Below are positions 7,966-16,211 of a stretch of DNA of 64,000 nucleotides, piece by piece. The notes below the pieces were generated by a model. That model had not been told where the DNA came from and did no database searches. It saw only the letters and a list, made by a program, of their open reading frames with translations. The DNA lies in NCBI RefSeq assembly GCF_014203355.1, contig NZ_JACHIR010000001.1:4218038-4282037 (forward strand), given 5' to 3'. The position numbers and the translations under genes are program-made. The first letter of the stretch is position 1. Each line of letters begins with the position of its first letter. The stretch comes from Kutzneria kofuensis (lineage in GTDB: Bacteria > Actinomycetota > Actinomycetes > Mycobacteriales > Pseudonocardiaceae).

Positions 7966-8682
7966 CTAGCCGACCTTGGCGAACATCAGGTCGTGGCTGA
8001 TCCGGCCCTCCTCGACGGCCCGGTTCTCGAACTTGGTGATCGGCCGCCAGTCGGGGCGCGGCGCCCACCCGCCCGGCTCATCGGCGTACACGTTGCGCAA
8101 CCGAGTCTCGCCGCTACAGACAGTCATCATCTGCTCCGCGTACTCCTCCCAGTCGGTGGCCATGTGGAACACACCGCCGGGCACCAGCCGGGACGCCACC
8201 AGCTCGACGAAGGCGGGCTGCACGATGCGCCGCTTGTGGTGGCGGGCCTTGGGCCACGGGTCCGGGAAGAACAGCCGCACGCCACTGAGCGACTCCGGCT
8301 CCAGGTGCTCGGCCAGCACGGTCACGGCGTCGCCGCGCAGCAGCCGCAGCGTGTCGACCTCCAGGGCGTCCGCCCGGAGGATCAGCTGGGCCAGACCCGG
8401 CTTGTACACCTCGACGGCGAGGTAGTTGAGCTCCGGCTGCGCGGCGGCCAGCTGCGAGGTGGTCTCCCCCATGCCGGACCCGATCTCCAGCAGCACCGGC
8501 GCCTGCCGGCCGAACCACTCGTCCAGGGCGAGCGGACCGGGCGGCAGCTCCTTCACCTCACGGCCGAGTTCCGGCCACCGGGTGTCCCAAGCTCGCTGCT
8601 GGCCGACGGTCATCCGCTCGCCGCGCTGGACGTAACTGACGATGGAACGGTGGTGCGGTGGACGCTGTTCTGACGGGGTCAC
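7966..8682 (-). CDS. trmB: tRNA (guanine-46-N7)-methyltransferase
   Basis: Methylates G46 of tRNA with S-adenosylmethionine in the cytoplasm. The 238 residues show the TrmB signature: SYVQRGERMT near the N-terminus, EIGSGMGE (SAM-binding motif I), the FFPDPWPKARHHKRR segment and the ATDWEEYAE segment. GTG 8682 is chosen because the conserved N-terminal RSIVSYVQRG part needs it; a GGAAGAG stretch lies about 10 bases upstream. The unknown gene at 8703-9248 ends 20 bases before it, so the two may share a transcript. Confidence 0.93.
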   Translation of the reverse strand: MTPSEQRPPHHRSIVSYVQRGERMTVGQQRAWDTRWPELGREVKELPPGPLALDEWFGRQAPVLLEIGSGMGETTSQLAAAQPELNYLAVEVYKPGLAQLILRADALEVDTLRLLRGDAVTVLAEHLEPESLSGVRLFFPDPWPKARHHKRRIVQPAFVELVASRLVPGGVFHMATDWEEYAEQMMTVCSGETRLRNVYADEPGGWAPRPDWRPITKFENRAVEEGRISHDLMFAKVG

Positions 8683-8702
8683 GGTTGCATGACTCTTCCA
8701 GA

Positions 8703-9248
8703 TCAGGTCGCCTCGATGTCGTCCAGCCTGGTCCGGAGGTCCTCCGGGCCGCGGACGGCGAGCCGCTTGGGCGCGGCGCCACGGTGCGCCGGCAGCACGT
8801 CGAGCCAGCCGCGATGGCGGGCGGTGAACAACACGGTGGTGGGCACGGTCGGCGCCTCGCCGGCGGCGAACGCCTCGGACGGCACGTACTCCCAGTAGCC
8901 GTCCTCCCAGGGCACGTAGACCCAGCCCGGTCGGACGGCCAGCAGCTTGCCGACCTCGTCCTCCATTCTGAAGGCGGCCTTGCGGGTGGGTAGTCCGCCC
9001 GCGGCCAGCGCCCGTAGCCACCAGGGCGCAGGCAGGTCGGGCTCGAACTGGCTGAGCACCCGGTACAGGCCGACGACCTGGCGTTCGGGGGCTCGATGGA
9101 TCCAGGCGCGGCGGATGTCGGCGGGTCCGGCTGCGTTCTGCGGCATGCCGGCCAGCTCGACCGCCTGTGACCACTCCAGCGTGGCCATCGGCTCCACTCG
9201 CACTTGCTTCTTCGCGTTCCGACGTGGGTGCGATTCGGTCACCGCCAC
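8703..9248 (-). CDS. Protein of unknown function, Trp-rich
   Basis: Not recognised. The 181 residues look soluble, with no signal peptide or membrane helix. There is a basic N-terminus (RRNAKKQVR) and a Trp-rich middle (PWWLRAL, GWVYVPWEDGYWEYVP). GTG 9248 has GGAGG seven bases upstream, a strong start. It precedes trmB by 20 bases and probably shares its transcript. A DasR-box-like palindrome lies about 140 bases upstream. Confidence 0.6.
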   Translation of the reverse strand: MAVTESHPRRNAKKQVRVEPMATLEWSQAVELAGMPQNAAGPADIRRAWIHRAPERQVVGLYRVLSQFEPDLPAPWWLRALAAGGLPTRKAAFRMEDEVGKLLAVRPGWVYVPWEDGYWEYVPSEAFAAGEAPTVPTTVLFTARHRGWLDVLPAHRGAAPKRLAVRGPEDLRTRLDDIEAT

Positions 9249-9387
9249 CGCTCACCTCCATGGGCTGCCTGACGGGATATATCGATATGATCACTTCCCG
9301 CGCCATTTCGCACGTTCCTGTGCGGGAATTCACGTAGTTGTCATGCAGTTCTTACGCCATTCGTGCGGCCGAACCACCGAACGCGAC

Positions 9388-9401
9388 TTGGTCTGGACCA
9401 A
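9388..9401. promoter_or_regulatory. DasR-box-like palindrome
   Basis: TTGGTCTGGACCAA is a 6+6 perfect dyad with two central bases. Its core differs at one of 12 positions from the TGGTCTAGACCA core of the N-acetylglucosamine regulator DasR (GntR/HutC type). It lies between the unknown gene starting at 9248 and the end of the ABC ATPase. Confidence 0.4.
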
Positions 9402-9409
9402 ACGGCTGA

Positions 9410-10309
9410 TCATCCGGCCTGGTACTCGACCGCGTCGCCAGTATGGTGGAGATACGCCTCTTCGAGGGAGCCCCGCCGGGGGCTGAGCTCGTGCAGCACG
9501 ACGCCGTGGGCGGCGGCCAGCTCACCGATCTCGGCCGCGTCGAGGCCGACGACGACAAGTGCGCCAGGCTCGTGTCGTACCGTCGCGCCTTTGTGGACCA
9601 ATGCCGTCTGCAATCGTTCCACCTGGGCGGTGCGAACTCGCACGGACGACTCGGTGGCCTCGCTGATGAATTGGGCAGTGGGACATTGCGCGATCAGCCG
9701 GCCGCGGCCGATCACGATCAACTCGTCGGCGGTCTGCGCCATTTCCGCGAGCAGATGGCTGGAGACGAGCACGGTCCGGCCGTTGTCGGCCATGGTGCGC
9801 ATCAGCTTGCGCACCCAGGCGATGCCCTGCGGGTCGAGGCCGTTGACGAGCTCGTCGAACAGCAGCACCTGCGGGTCGCCGAGCAGCGCCGCGGCGATGC
9901 CCAGCCGCTGGGACATGCCGAGCGAGAAGTCGCCGGCGGGACTGCTCGCCGCCTTGGACAGGCCGACCAGGTCGAGCACCTCGTCGACACGGGTCCTGGG
10001 CAGATCGGCGGCCCGGGCCAGCCAGCGCAGATGGTTGCGCGCGGTCCGGTGCGGATGCGCCCACTTCGCGTCCAGCAGGCCGCCGATCACGCGTAACGGC
10101 CGCCGCAGCTCGCCGAACTGCTTGCCGTCGATGAGCACGAAGCCGGTGTCCGGCCGGTCCAGGCCGAGCACCATGCGCATGGTCGTGGACTTGCCGGCGC
10201 CGTTGGGGCCCAGAAAGCCGGTGACGACGCCGGGCCGGGCGGTGAACGACAGATCGTCGACGGCGACGGTCCGGCCGTAGCGTTTGGTCAGGCCCACCGC
10301 TTCGATCAT
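9410..10309 (-). CDS. ABC transporter ATP-binding protein (ABC-2/DrrA-like), second paralogue
   Basis: A 299-residue ATPase for a drug- or lipid-type ABC exporter. Walker A GPNGAGKST (34-42), signature LGMSQ (130-134), Walker B VLLFDEL (148-154) with the catalytic Glu, and switch His in SSHLL. It is a close paralogue of the ATPase at 11233-12150. Walker B is followed by Leu in place of the usual Pro (DEL against DEP in the paralogue). It lies 198 bases downstream of the permease, past a strong hairpin, so it may be expressed separately. Start ATG 10309 has little ribosome-site support. Confidence 0.9.
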   Translation of the reverse strand: MIEAVGLTKRYGRTVAVDDLSFTARPGVVTGFLGPNGAGKSTTMRMVLGLDRPDTGFVLIDGKQFGELRRPLRVIGGLLDAKWAHPHRTARNHLRWLARAADLPRTRVDEVLDLVGLSKAASSPAGDFSLGMSQRLGIAAALLGDPQVLLFDELVNGLDPQGIAWVRKLMRTMADNGRTVLVSSHLLAEMAQTADELIVIGRGRLIAQCPTAQFISEATESSVRVRTAQVERLQTALVHKGATVRHEPGALVVVGLDAAEIGELAAAHGVVLHELSPRRGSLEEAYLHHTGDAVEYQAG

Positions 10310-10384
10310 GACCGCATGATCCCAGGAAATGGGGCGTGGGCGGGTAGCGGTGTCGGAAGGGAGATCGGTGCGTGTCCCGGGGTC

Positions 10385-10430
10385 GGCGAGGGTCCGGGCC
10401 GCCCCCCGATCGGCGGTCCGGACCCTCGCC
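10385..10430. terminator. Strong 19-base stem-loop between permease and second ATPase
   Basis: GGCGAGGGTCCGGGCCGCC (10385-10403) pairs with 10412-10430 with one mismatch and an 8-base loop. No T-run follows. It fits a terminator or an attenuator/mRNA stabiliser that sets different levels for the genes on either side. Confidence 0.6.
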
Positions 10431-10507
10431 CGAGCGGGCCCCGATTCCCACTCGTTCCCCAGCCCCTGTACCCGTGTGACGACACACGTGCGCCGTCATG
10501 ACGCGGT

Positions 10508-11236
10508 TCAGGCGTCTCTTTTCTCGACCACCACCACGGCGGCCACCAGCAGCGCCGCGGCGACCGCGGCGAAGTACGCCAGCCCACCCCACGGGCCGTA
10601 GGGCAGGCCCCGGTCCACGGTGCTGGCGAACTGGCCCGCGGCGACGAACGGCATCCAGTCGTGCAGCCGCTCACCCACCCTCGGAATGATCTCCACCAGC
10701 TGCTCGACCAGCAGCGGGAACACCAGCAGGATCGCCACCGCCGCCGCGCTCTGCCGCAGCAGCGCGCCCACGGCGACGGCCAACACCGCGGCGATCGCGT
10801 ACACCAGGCCCATGCCGGCGATCTGCCGCCACTCCGCCGCGGTGGCGATGTTGGTGGCCGGGCTGCCGGTGATCAGCCGGGCAACGCCCCACGACCCGAA
10901 CGACGACACCTCGCCGACGACGCCGGCGACCAGCGCCAGCACGGTCGCCTTGGCCAGCAGCGCGCGGGTCCGGCTGGGCACGGCCTGGAAGGTGGCCTTG
11001 ATCGTGCCGAAGCGGTACTCGGTGGTGACCGACAGCGTGGCCATCACCATCGTGACGACGAGGCCCAGGATGTACAGGGTCTGCGTGCTCTCCGGCGACA
11101 CCCCGTCGCTGTGCCGGGCGTTCAGCCACGCCAGGCCCGCGGTGACACCGATGGTCAGCGCCAGCGCGGCGGCGATGCACCAGACCGGAGCCCGTGTGGA
11201 GAACAGCTTGATCCGCTCGACGGCCAGCAGCGTCAT
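10508..11236 (-). CDS. ABC-2 type membrane permease
   Basis: A 242-residue permease with about six hydrophobic segments (residues ~17-38, 52-70, 95-120, 135-160, 165-185, 215-237). It forms the channel for the ATPase encoded just upstream: its ATG overlaps that gene's stop by four bases (ATGA), the sign of translational coupling. The SVTTEYRFGTIKATF stretch is typical of ABC-2 permeases of the gliding/antibiotic-export type. Substrate unknown. Confidence 0.88.
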   Translation of the reverse strand: MTLLAVERIKLFSTRAPVWCIAAALALTIGVTAGLAWLNARHSDGVSPESTQTLYILGLVVTMVMATLSVTTEYRFGTIKATFQAVPSRTRALLAKATVLALVAGVVGEVSSFGSWGVARLITGSPATNIATAAEWRQIAGMGLVYAIAAVLAVAVGALLRQSAAAVAILLVFPLLVEQLVEIIPRVGERLHDWMPFVAAGQFASTVDRGLPYGPWGGLAYFAAVAAALLVAAVVVVEKRDA

Positions 11237-12150
11237 GCCACGCCCGCCTCGTCCGCCTGGTACTCGACCGCGTGGCCGGTCAACCGCATGAACGCCTCCT
11301 CAAGCGAACCCTGCTGCGGGCTCAGCTCGTGCAGCACGACGCCGTGCGTCGCGGCCATCTCCCCGATCTGGTCGCTGCTGCCGCCACTGATCACCAGCGC
11401 GTCGTCGTCCGTTATACGTGCTGACATGCCCCAGTGGGTCACGACTTCGGCCAGCCGGGCCGCCTGCGGGCTGCGCACCAGCACGGTGGTCTCGGTCGCG
11501 CCGCCGATGAAGGCGGCCGTGCTGCCCTGCGAGATCAACTGACCGCGGCCGATGACGATCAGGTCCTCGGCGGTCTGCGCCATCTCCGAGAGCAGGTGGC
11601 TCGACACCAGCACGGTGCGGCCCTGCCCGGCCAGGCCCTGCATGAACCGGCGGATCCACCGGATGCCCTCCGGATCGAGGCCGTTGACCGGCTCGTCGAA
11701 CAGCAACACCTGCGGGTCGCCGAGCAGCGCGGCGGCGATGCCCAGCCGCTGCGACATGCCCAGCGAGAAGCCGCCGGCCCGCTTGTCCGCGACGGCGGTC
11801 AGCCCGACCTGCGCCAGCACCTCGTCCACGCGGGACTTCGGCAGCTTGCTGGCCCGCGCCAGCCAGCGCAGGTGGTTGCGCGCCGAACGGTTGGGGTGCA
11901 CCCATTTCGCGTCCAGCAGCGCGCCGACCGTGCGCATCGGGTGCTTGAGTTCGTGGTACGGCCTGCCGTCGATCAGCACCCGGCCCTCGGTCGGCCGGTC
12001 GAGGCCCAGGATCATGCGCATGGTGGTCGACTTGCCGGCGCCGTTCGGCCCCAGGAAGCCCGTCACCCGGCCCGGCCGGACCGTGAACGACAGGTCCCGC
12101 ACCGCCACGGTCCGCCCGTAGCGCTTGGTCAGGCCGATTGCCTCGATCAT
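11233..12150 (-). CDS. ABC transporter ATP-binding protein (ABC-2/DrrA-like), first paralogue
   Basis: A 305-residue ATPase with Walker A GPNGAGKST, signature LGMSQ, Walker B VLLFDEPVNGLD and the SSHLL switch. It is the cognate ATPase of the permease that it overlaps by four bases. It shares most of its sequence with the ATPase at 9410-10309, from MIEA.GLTKRYGRTVAV to the HGVVLHELSP..GSLEEA tail, so one arose from the other by tandem duplication. Start ATG 12150 is set by the conserved MIEA start; the ribosome site is weak. Confidence 0.92.
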   Translation of the reverse strand: MIEAIGLTKRYGRTVAVRDLSFTVRPGRVTGFLGPNGAGKSTTMRMILGLDRPTEGRVLIDGRPYHELKHPMRTVGALLDAKWVHPNRSARNHLRWLARASKLPKSRVDEVLAQVGLTAVADKRAGGFSLGMSQRLGIAAALLGDPQVLLFDEPVNGLDPEGIRWIRRFMQGLAGQGRTVLVSSHLLSEMAQTAEDLIVIGRGQLISQGSTAAFIGGATETTVLVRSPQAARLAEVVTHWGMSARITDDDALVISGGSSDQIGEMAATHGVVLHELSPQQGSLEEAFMRLTGHAVEYQADEAGVA

Positions 12151-12241
12151 GATGCAAGCATGCCGGGACGGACTGTCATCGGGCATCGGCCCCCGGTTCG
12201 ATGTCGGGTAGTCCCCTCGTCCTACCGCTACGGTCGGGTAC

Positions 12242-12670
12242 ATGGCTGAGACCGAGGACAACTGGTGGCGTGAATTCATCGCCGAGCTGCCGGCGAAGAC
12301 CGCGAAGCTGGCCGTCGTCCGCAAGGACGGCTCGCCCCACGTGGCGCCGGTCTGGGTCGCCTTGGACGGCGACACCATCGTGTTCAACACCGGCAAGGAC
12401 TCGTTGAAGGGCAAGTCGATCCTGCGGGACGGTCGAGTCGCCCTCAGCTTCGACGACGAGCGGCCGCCGTTCGCCTTCGTGCTGGTGCGGGGCCGCGCCG
12501 AGGTCATCGAGGACCCGGACCAGCTGCGGCACTGGGCGACGGTGATCGCCGGCCGGTACATGGGCGAGGACCGGGCCGAGGAGTACGGAGCCCGCAACGG
12601 CGTGCCGGGCGAGCTGCTGGTCCGCGTGGTCGACGCCAAGGTCACCGCCCAGAGGGGCGTCGCCGACTGA
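12242..12670 (+). CDS. PPOX-class (Rv1155-like) flavin/F420-dependent oxidoreductase
   Basis: A 142-residue split-barrel protein. KLAVVRKDGSPHVAPVWVALDGD is split in the way usual for the PPOX class, with the substrate/cofactor strand IVFNTGKDSLKGKSILRDGRVAL and the later GRAEVIED strand. Members bind FMN or, in actinomycetes, F420, and reduce small substrates; which cofactor applies here is not decidable by eye. Single-gene unit. It is convergent with the lipoprotein gene across a shared hairpin. Confidence 0.85.
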   Translation: MAETEDNWWREFIAELPAKTAKLAVVRKDGSPHVAPVWVALDGDTIVFNTGKDSLKGKSILRDGRVALSFDDERPPFAFVLVRGRAEVIEDPDQLRHWATVIAGRYMGEDRAEEYGARNGVPGELLVRVVDAKVTAQRGVAD

Positions 12671-12677
12671 GAACTGC

Positions 12678-12725
12678 TCGGAAGGGGGCATTCCACGCGT
12701 TCAACGCCAGGAAAGCCCCTTCCGA
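12678..12725. terminator. Bidirectional stem-loop between convergent genes
   Basis: TCGGAAGGGGGC (12678-12689) pairs with GCCCCTTCCGA (12715-12725) with one bulged G. It lies between two convergent stops (12670 and 12730). Confidence 0.6.
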
Positions 12726-12729
12726 ACGG

Positions 12730-13488
12730 TCAGTGCTTCAGCGTCGCCGCGTCCGTGACCTGGTCCGCGGGCGGGGCGGCGACGTCGACCTTGGTGCCCC
12801 AGTTCGTGTAGTGCACGGTCGACGTGAGCAGGTCGCCGACCGTGGTCACGACCTGCACCGGCAGCTGTTCCTTGTTCAGCCAGATGTCGACGTCCGCCGT
12901 CTTGGGCAGCTTGGCGGCGAGGTCGGCGGGCAGCTTGGCCGCGACGCCGGCCTTGGTCTCGTCGACGACGAGCGCGTAGTGCGTGACGGGCTGGCCGTTG
13001 AGCGTGGCCTGCCAGGTCCTGGTGATCTTGCCGGCCTTGGCCAGTTGGTCCAGCACGGCCGTCGGGCTGTTCTGCTGGGCGATCTGGGCCAGGCCGCCGG
13101 ACAGCGACTTGGACAGCGGGTCGTCGCCGCCGAGCTTGAGCCACGGCGTGCCGATGCCGGCCTTGGTCCTGGCCTCGGCGGGAAGCGACAGGTACACGGC
13201 CGGCCCGACCACACGGACCTCGGAGTCACCGCTGTCGGCACTGGATTTCAGGTCCAGCTGGGTGTTCGCGCCGTCGAGCAGCGCGGCGCCGGTCATCAGG
13301 ATCTTGTTCTGCTGGACGTTGACCACGGCGTCGATGTCGACGGTCTTGGACTTGTCGGCGCCGGCCTTGGCCAGCGACGCCAGCTGCGCGGCGTCGGCGG
13401 CGGGTTCGGGCCCGCCGGCCTGCGCTCCGGGTCCGCCGCAGGCGGCGAGCGTCACGAGCACGGCAAAGCCCACAACAGTCTTGCGCAC
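12730..13488 (-). CDS. LppX/LprAFG-like lipoprotein, copy 2
   Basis: A 252-residue lipoprotein with a type II signal peptide and lipobox LAAC (Cys17). The mature part matches the LppX_LprAFG fold (DUF1396): strand/helix alternation, a VYLSLP strand, a PW.K stretch, a threonine-rich THYALVVD segment and a VDIWLNKEQLPVQ strand. Mycobacterial relatives carry lipids or lipoglycans across the cell wall. It is a tandem paralogue of the next gene upstream (13571-14344): shared MRK.VVG start, the VTRT/ITRTW and NWGTKVDVAAPPADQV ends. GTG 13488 has AAGGGGG upstream. Confidence 0.85.
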   Translation of the reverse strand: MRKTVVGFAVLVTLAACGGPGAQAGGPEPAADAAQLASLAKAGADKSKTVDIDAVVNVQQNKILMTGAALLDGANTQLDLKSSADSGDSEVRVVGPAVYLSLPAEARTKAGIGTPWLKLGGDDPLSKSLSGGLAQIAQQNSPTAVLDQLAKAGKITRTWQATLNGQPVTHYALVVDETKAGVAAKLPADLAAKLPKTADVDIWLNKEQLPVQVVTTVGDLLTSTVHYTNWGTKVDVAAPPADQVTDAATLKH

Positions 13489-13570
13489 GATGATGAGTCC
13501 CCCTTGGTTTCGGCCGCGGGCAACGGCCTCACCGCGAGCCTAACCAAGGGGGACCAGCGATTTTTCGACC

Positions 13571-14344
13571 TCAGTGACCGGACAGGTCGGCCAGGTCGGC
13601 GACCTGGTCGGCCGGCGGGGCGGCGACGTCCACCTGGCCGCCCCAGTCGGTGTAGTGGACCTTCGCGGTGTACTTGTCCCCGGCGGCCGCGGTCATCTGC
13701 AGCGGCAGGTTGTCGTTGTCCAGCCACAGGTCGACGGTCATCGGGGCGACGGCGCCGGCCAACTGCGGCGGCAGCTCGGCCTGCGCCTTGGCGGTGTCGA
13801 CGTCGACGGTGTAGTGCGTGGCGGGCTTGCCGTCCAGGGTGGTCTTCTCGGTCCTGGTGACCTTGCCGCCCTTGGCGATCTGGTTCAGGAACGTCGCCGG
13901 GTCGTCCTGGGTGGCGAGCTGGTCGAGACCGCCGCTGATGAGCTGGGAGATCGCGTCGTTCGAGCCGCCCACCTTCACCCACGGCTTGTCGGTGCCCAGC
14001 CGGGCCTTCGCGGCGGCCGGCGGCTTGAGGTAGATGGCCTTGTCCACCAGGCGTATCTCCATCGAGCCGGCGGCGGTGCCCATCTGCATGGCCATCCCCG
14101 CGGAGTCGCCGCCGAACTTGCCCTGTCCGGTCATGGTCACGTGCTGGCCGCCGGCGTCCACGGTGGCGTCGATCTTGACGGTGCTCGTCTTGGCGGTGCT
14201 GGACTTGGCCAGCGCGGCCAGTTGCACGGCGTCGGTGGTGACGACGGGCTGGCCGCCCGCGTTCGGGGACGGCGCACCGGTGGTCTGCGCGCTGCACGCG
14301 CCGAGCGCGACTAACAGGGCCACGCCCACTACGGACTTGCGCAC
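13571..14344 (-). CDS. LppX/LprAFG-like lipoprotein, copy 1
   Basis: A 257-residue lipoprotein, lipobox LGAC (Cys16), same fold and layout as its downstream paralogue, including VDLWLDNDNLPLQ and DWGGQVDVAAPPADQV. It should sit on the outer face of the cytoplasmic membrane; lipid binding is inferred from the family. It begins 12 bases after the HAD phosphatase stop, so HAD, copy 1 and copy 2 (82 bases further) form a likely operon. Confidence 0.85.
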   Translation of the reverse strand: MRKSVVGVALLVALGACSAQTTGAPSPNAGGQPVVTTDAVQLAALAKSSTAKTSTVKIDATVDAGGQHVTMTGQGKFGGDSAGMAMQMGTAAGSMEIRLVDKAIYLKPPAAAKARLGTDKPWVKVGGSNDAISQLISGGLDQLATQDDPATFLNQIAKGGKVTRTEKTTLDGKPATHYTVDVDTAKAQAELPPQLAGAVAPMTVDLWLDNDNLPLQMTAAAGDKYTAKVHYTDWGGQVDVAAPPADQVADLADLSGH

Positions 14345-14356
14345 TTGCTCATCTCC

Positions 14357-15139
14357 TCATCGGAAAAGTCGGTCGAGCACGGTCGCCACGCCGTCCTCCG
14401 AGACACTGCCGGTCACCTCGTCCGCGGCCGCCTTCACGTCGGCCGCGGCGTTGCCCATGGCCACCCCCAGGGCGGCCCAGCGGAGCATCGCGATGTCGTT
14501 GTGTCCGTCGCCGAAAGCTGCGGTGGCGTCCGGGGACACCCCCAGCTCCGTGCGGAGCTGTTCGAGCGCACTCGCCTTGGAGATGCCTTCGGCGACGACG
14601 GTCAGCCACGCGTCGGTGTGATGGTCGTACGTCCACGTGACTCCCGCAATGCCTGAGACGTCCATCAGCTCCGCGAGTTGCGTCTTGGTGACGCCGTTCC
14701 AGTACGCGACCATGCGCGTGGTCGGCGTCGCGCCCAGTTCGATGTCGTCCACGAGGCGCCGGGTGCCGGTCGACTCGCCGGGATAGCCGTCGCTGACCCG
14801 GTTGCCGACGCCGGGTTCCTCCAGGGAGAACGTCACGCCGGGCAGCAGCGCCCGCAGCCGGGCGATCACCGGCGCCGGCTCGAAGGTGGCCAGCGGGATC
14901 ACCTCGCCGGTGGCCAGGTCGAGGCGCACGGCTCCGTTCGAGCACAGCGCGGTGCCGTCGGTGAACCCGAGCTGCGTGACGACGGTGCGGACGCCGAGCA
15001 CGGTGCGTCCGGTGGACAGCACGATGTGCGCGCCGGCGGCCTGAGCTCTGGCTATCGCCGAGCGCACGGCCGGCGAGATCGTGCCGGTCGAGTCCATGAT
15101 CGTGCCGTCGACGTCAAGGGCGATCAGGGCAGGGCGCAC
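14357..15139 (-). CDS. HAD superfamily Cof-type (IIB) phosphatase
   Basis: A 260-residue cytosolic phosphatase. Motif I LDVDGTIMD (Asp9, Asp11), motif II LSTGRT, motif III Lys in SKASALEQL and motif IV FGDGHNDIAML are all present, with a large C2B cap between II and III. Family members hydrolyse sugar phosphates or flavin precursors; the substrate is not clear. GTG start at 15139. First gene of the lipoprotein operon. Confidence 0.9.
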   Translation of the reverse strand: MRPALIALDVDGTIMDSTGTISPAVRSAIARAQAAGAHIVLSTGRTVLGVRTVVTQLGFTDGTALCSNGAVRLDLATGEVIPLATFEPAPVIARLRALLPGVTFSLEEPGVGNRVSDGYPGESTGTRRLVDDIELGATPTTRMVAYWNGVTKTQLAELMDVSGIAGVTWTYDHHTDAWLTVVAEGISKASALEQLRTELGVSPDATAAFGDGHNDIAMLRWAALGVAMGNAAADVKAAADEVTGSVSEDGVATVLDRLFR

Positions 15140-15190
15140 GACACGGAGCGTAACTAGCTCCCCGGGGTGAATCCGGTGTGACTGCCATCA

Positions 15191-15215
15191 CCGAAACGGA
15201 AACGAGTCGTTTCGG
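15191..15215. promoter_or_regulatory. Dyad in the divergent HAD/lipase promoter region
   Basis: CCGAAACG (15191-15198) and CGTTTCGG (15208-15215) form a perfect 8-base dyad with a 9-base spacer between two divergent genes. It could be an operator serving either side. Confidence 0.4.
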
Positions 15216-15263
15216 ATGATGCGCCGGCAATGAGGCCGGCCCCTGCAGAATCGGAGGGCGTCT

Positions 15264-16178
15264 GTGGGAACAGTCGCACGCGCCTTGACCGGCCTAGCCC
15301 TGGTCACGGCATCGATGATCGTCACCACCTCCGTCGCGTCGGCGAGCGAGTCCGCCGCCGGTCCGGCCCAGCCCAACATCGTGTCGGCGGCGGTCTACGC
15401 CTTGAGCCACCCGACCGCCTCGCCCCCCGGGGCGAACGACTTCTCCTGCAAACCGACCGCCGCGCACCCGCGCCCGGTCGTGCTGTCCAACGGCACCGGC
15501 GCGAACGCCTACGACGACTGGGCGGGGCTGTCCGGTGTGCTCAAGCGGGACGGCTACTGCGTGTTCGCGCCGAACCTCGGCGGCCCCGAGGGCGGTCTCT
15601 TCCAGGCCGTCGGGGACATTCCCACCACGGCCGGCCAGTTCGGCCAGTACGTCGACAAGGTGCTCGCCGCCACCGGCGCCGCGAAGGTGGACATCGTCGG
15701 GCACTCCCAGGGCGGCATGCTGCCGCGCTACTACCTGAAGTACCTCGGCGGCGCGAGCAAGGTCGGCACGCTCGTCGGCCTGGCGCCGTCCAACCACGGC
15801 ACGAACCTCGACGGGCTGGTCGACGCCGTGCGGTCCCTGCCGGGCGGCGGCGACTTCGCCGACGGCGTGATCGGCGCCGTCTGCCCGGCCTGCGTGCAAC
15901 AGGAGGTCGGCTCCACCCTGCTGGCCGGCCTCAACGACGGCGGCGACACCGTGCCCGGCGTCAACTACACCGTCGTCGCCACCCGCACCGACGAAGTCGT
16001 CACGCCCTACACCTCGGCCTACCTGTCCGGGCCGACGGTGACCAACCACCGCCTGCAGGACTACTGCATGATCGACGGCACCGAGCACATCAACATCACC
16101 TACGACCACATCGCGATCCAGCTCGTGCGCAACGCCCTTGACCCGGCGCACGCCTGGACGCCGAACTGCCTGACCTGA
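15264..16178 (+). CDS. Secreted triacylglycerol lipase/esterase (class 2, EstA/LipB-like)
   Basis: A 304-residue exported alpha/beta hydrolase. Signal peptide to about residue 27 (SVASA-SE). The start GTG 15264 has GGAGGG upstream. Nucleophile elbow GHSQGG, a PVVLSNGTG oxyanion segment and a late EHINITYDH stretch with the likely catalytic His. Cys pairs (FSCKP, YCVFAP, CPACVQQ, DYCM, PNCLT) suit an extracellular enzyme. It should cut lipid esters outside the cell. Confidence 0.9.
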   Translation: MGTVARALTGLALVTASMIVTTSVASASESAAGPAQPNIVSAAVYALSHPTASPPGANDFSCKPTAAHPRPVVLSNGTGANAYDDWAGLSGVLKRDGYCVFAPNLGGPEGGLFQAVGDIPTTAGQFGQYVDKVLAATGAAKVDIVGHSQGGMLPRYYLKYLGGASKVGTLVGLAPSNHGTNLDGLVDAVRSLPGGGDFADGVIGAVCPACVQQEVGSTLLAGLNDGGDTVPGVNYTVVATRTDEVVTPYTSAYLSGPTVTNHRLQDYCMIDGTEHINITYDHIAIQLVRNALDPAHAWTPNCLT

Positions 16179-16211
16179 TTCCGGGGATCCCTACCCTGGT
16201 CCGGCCCGGGC

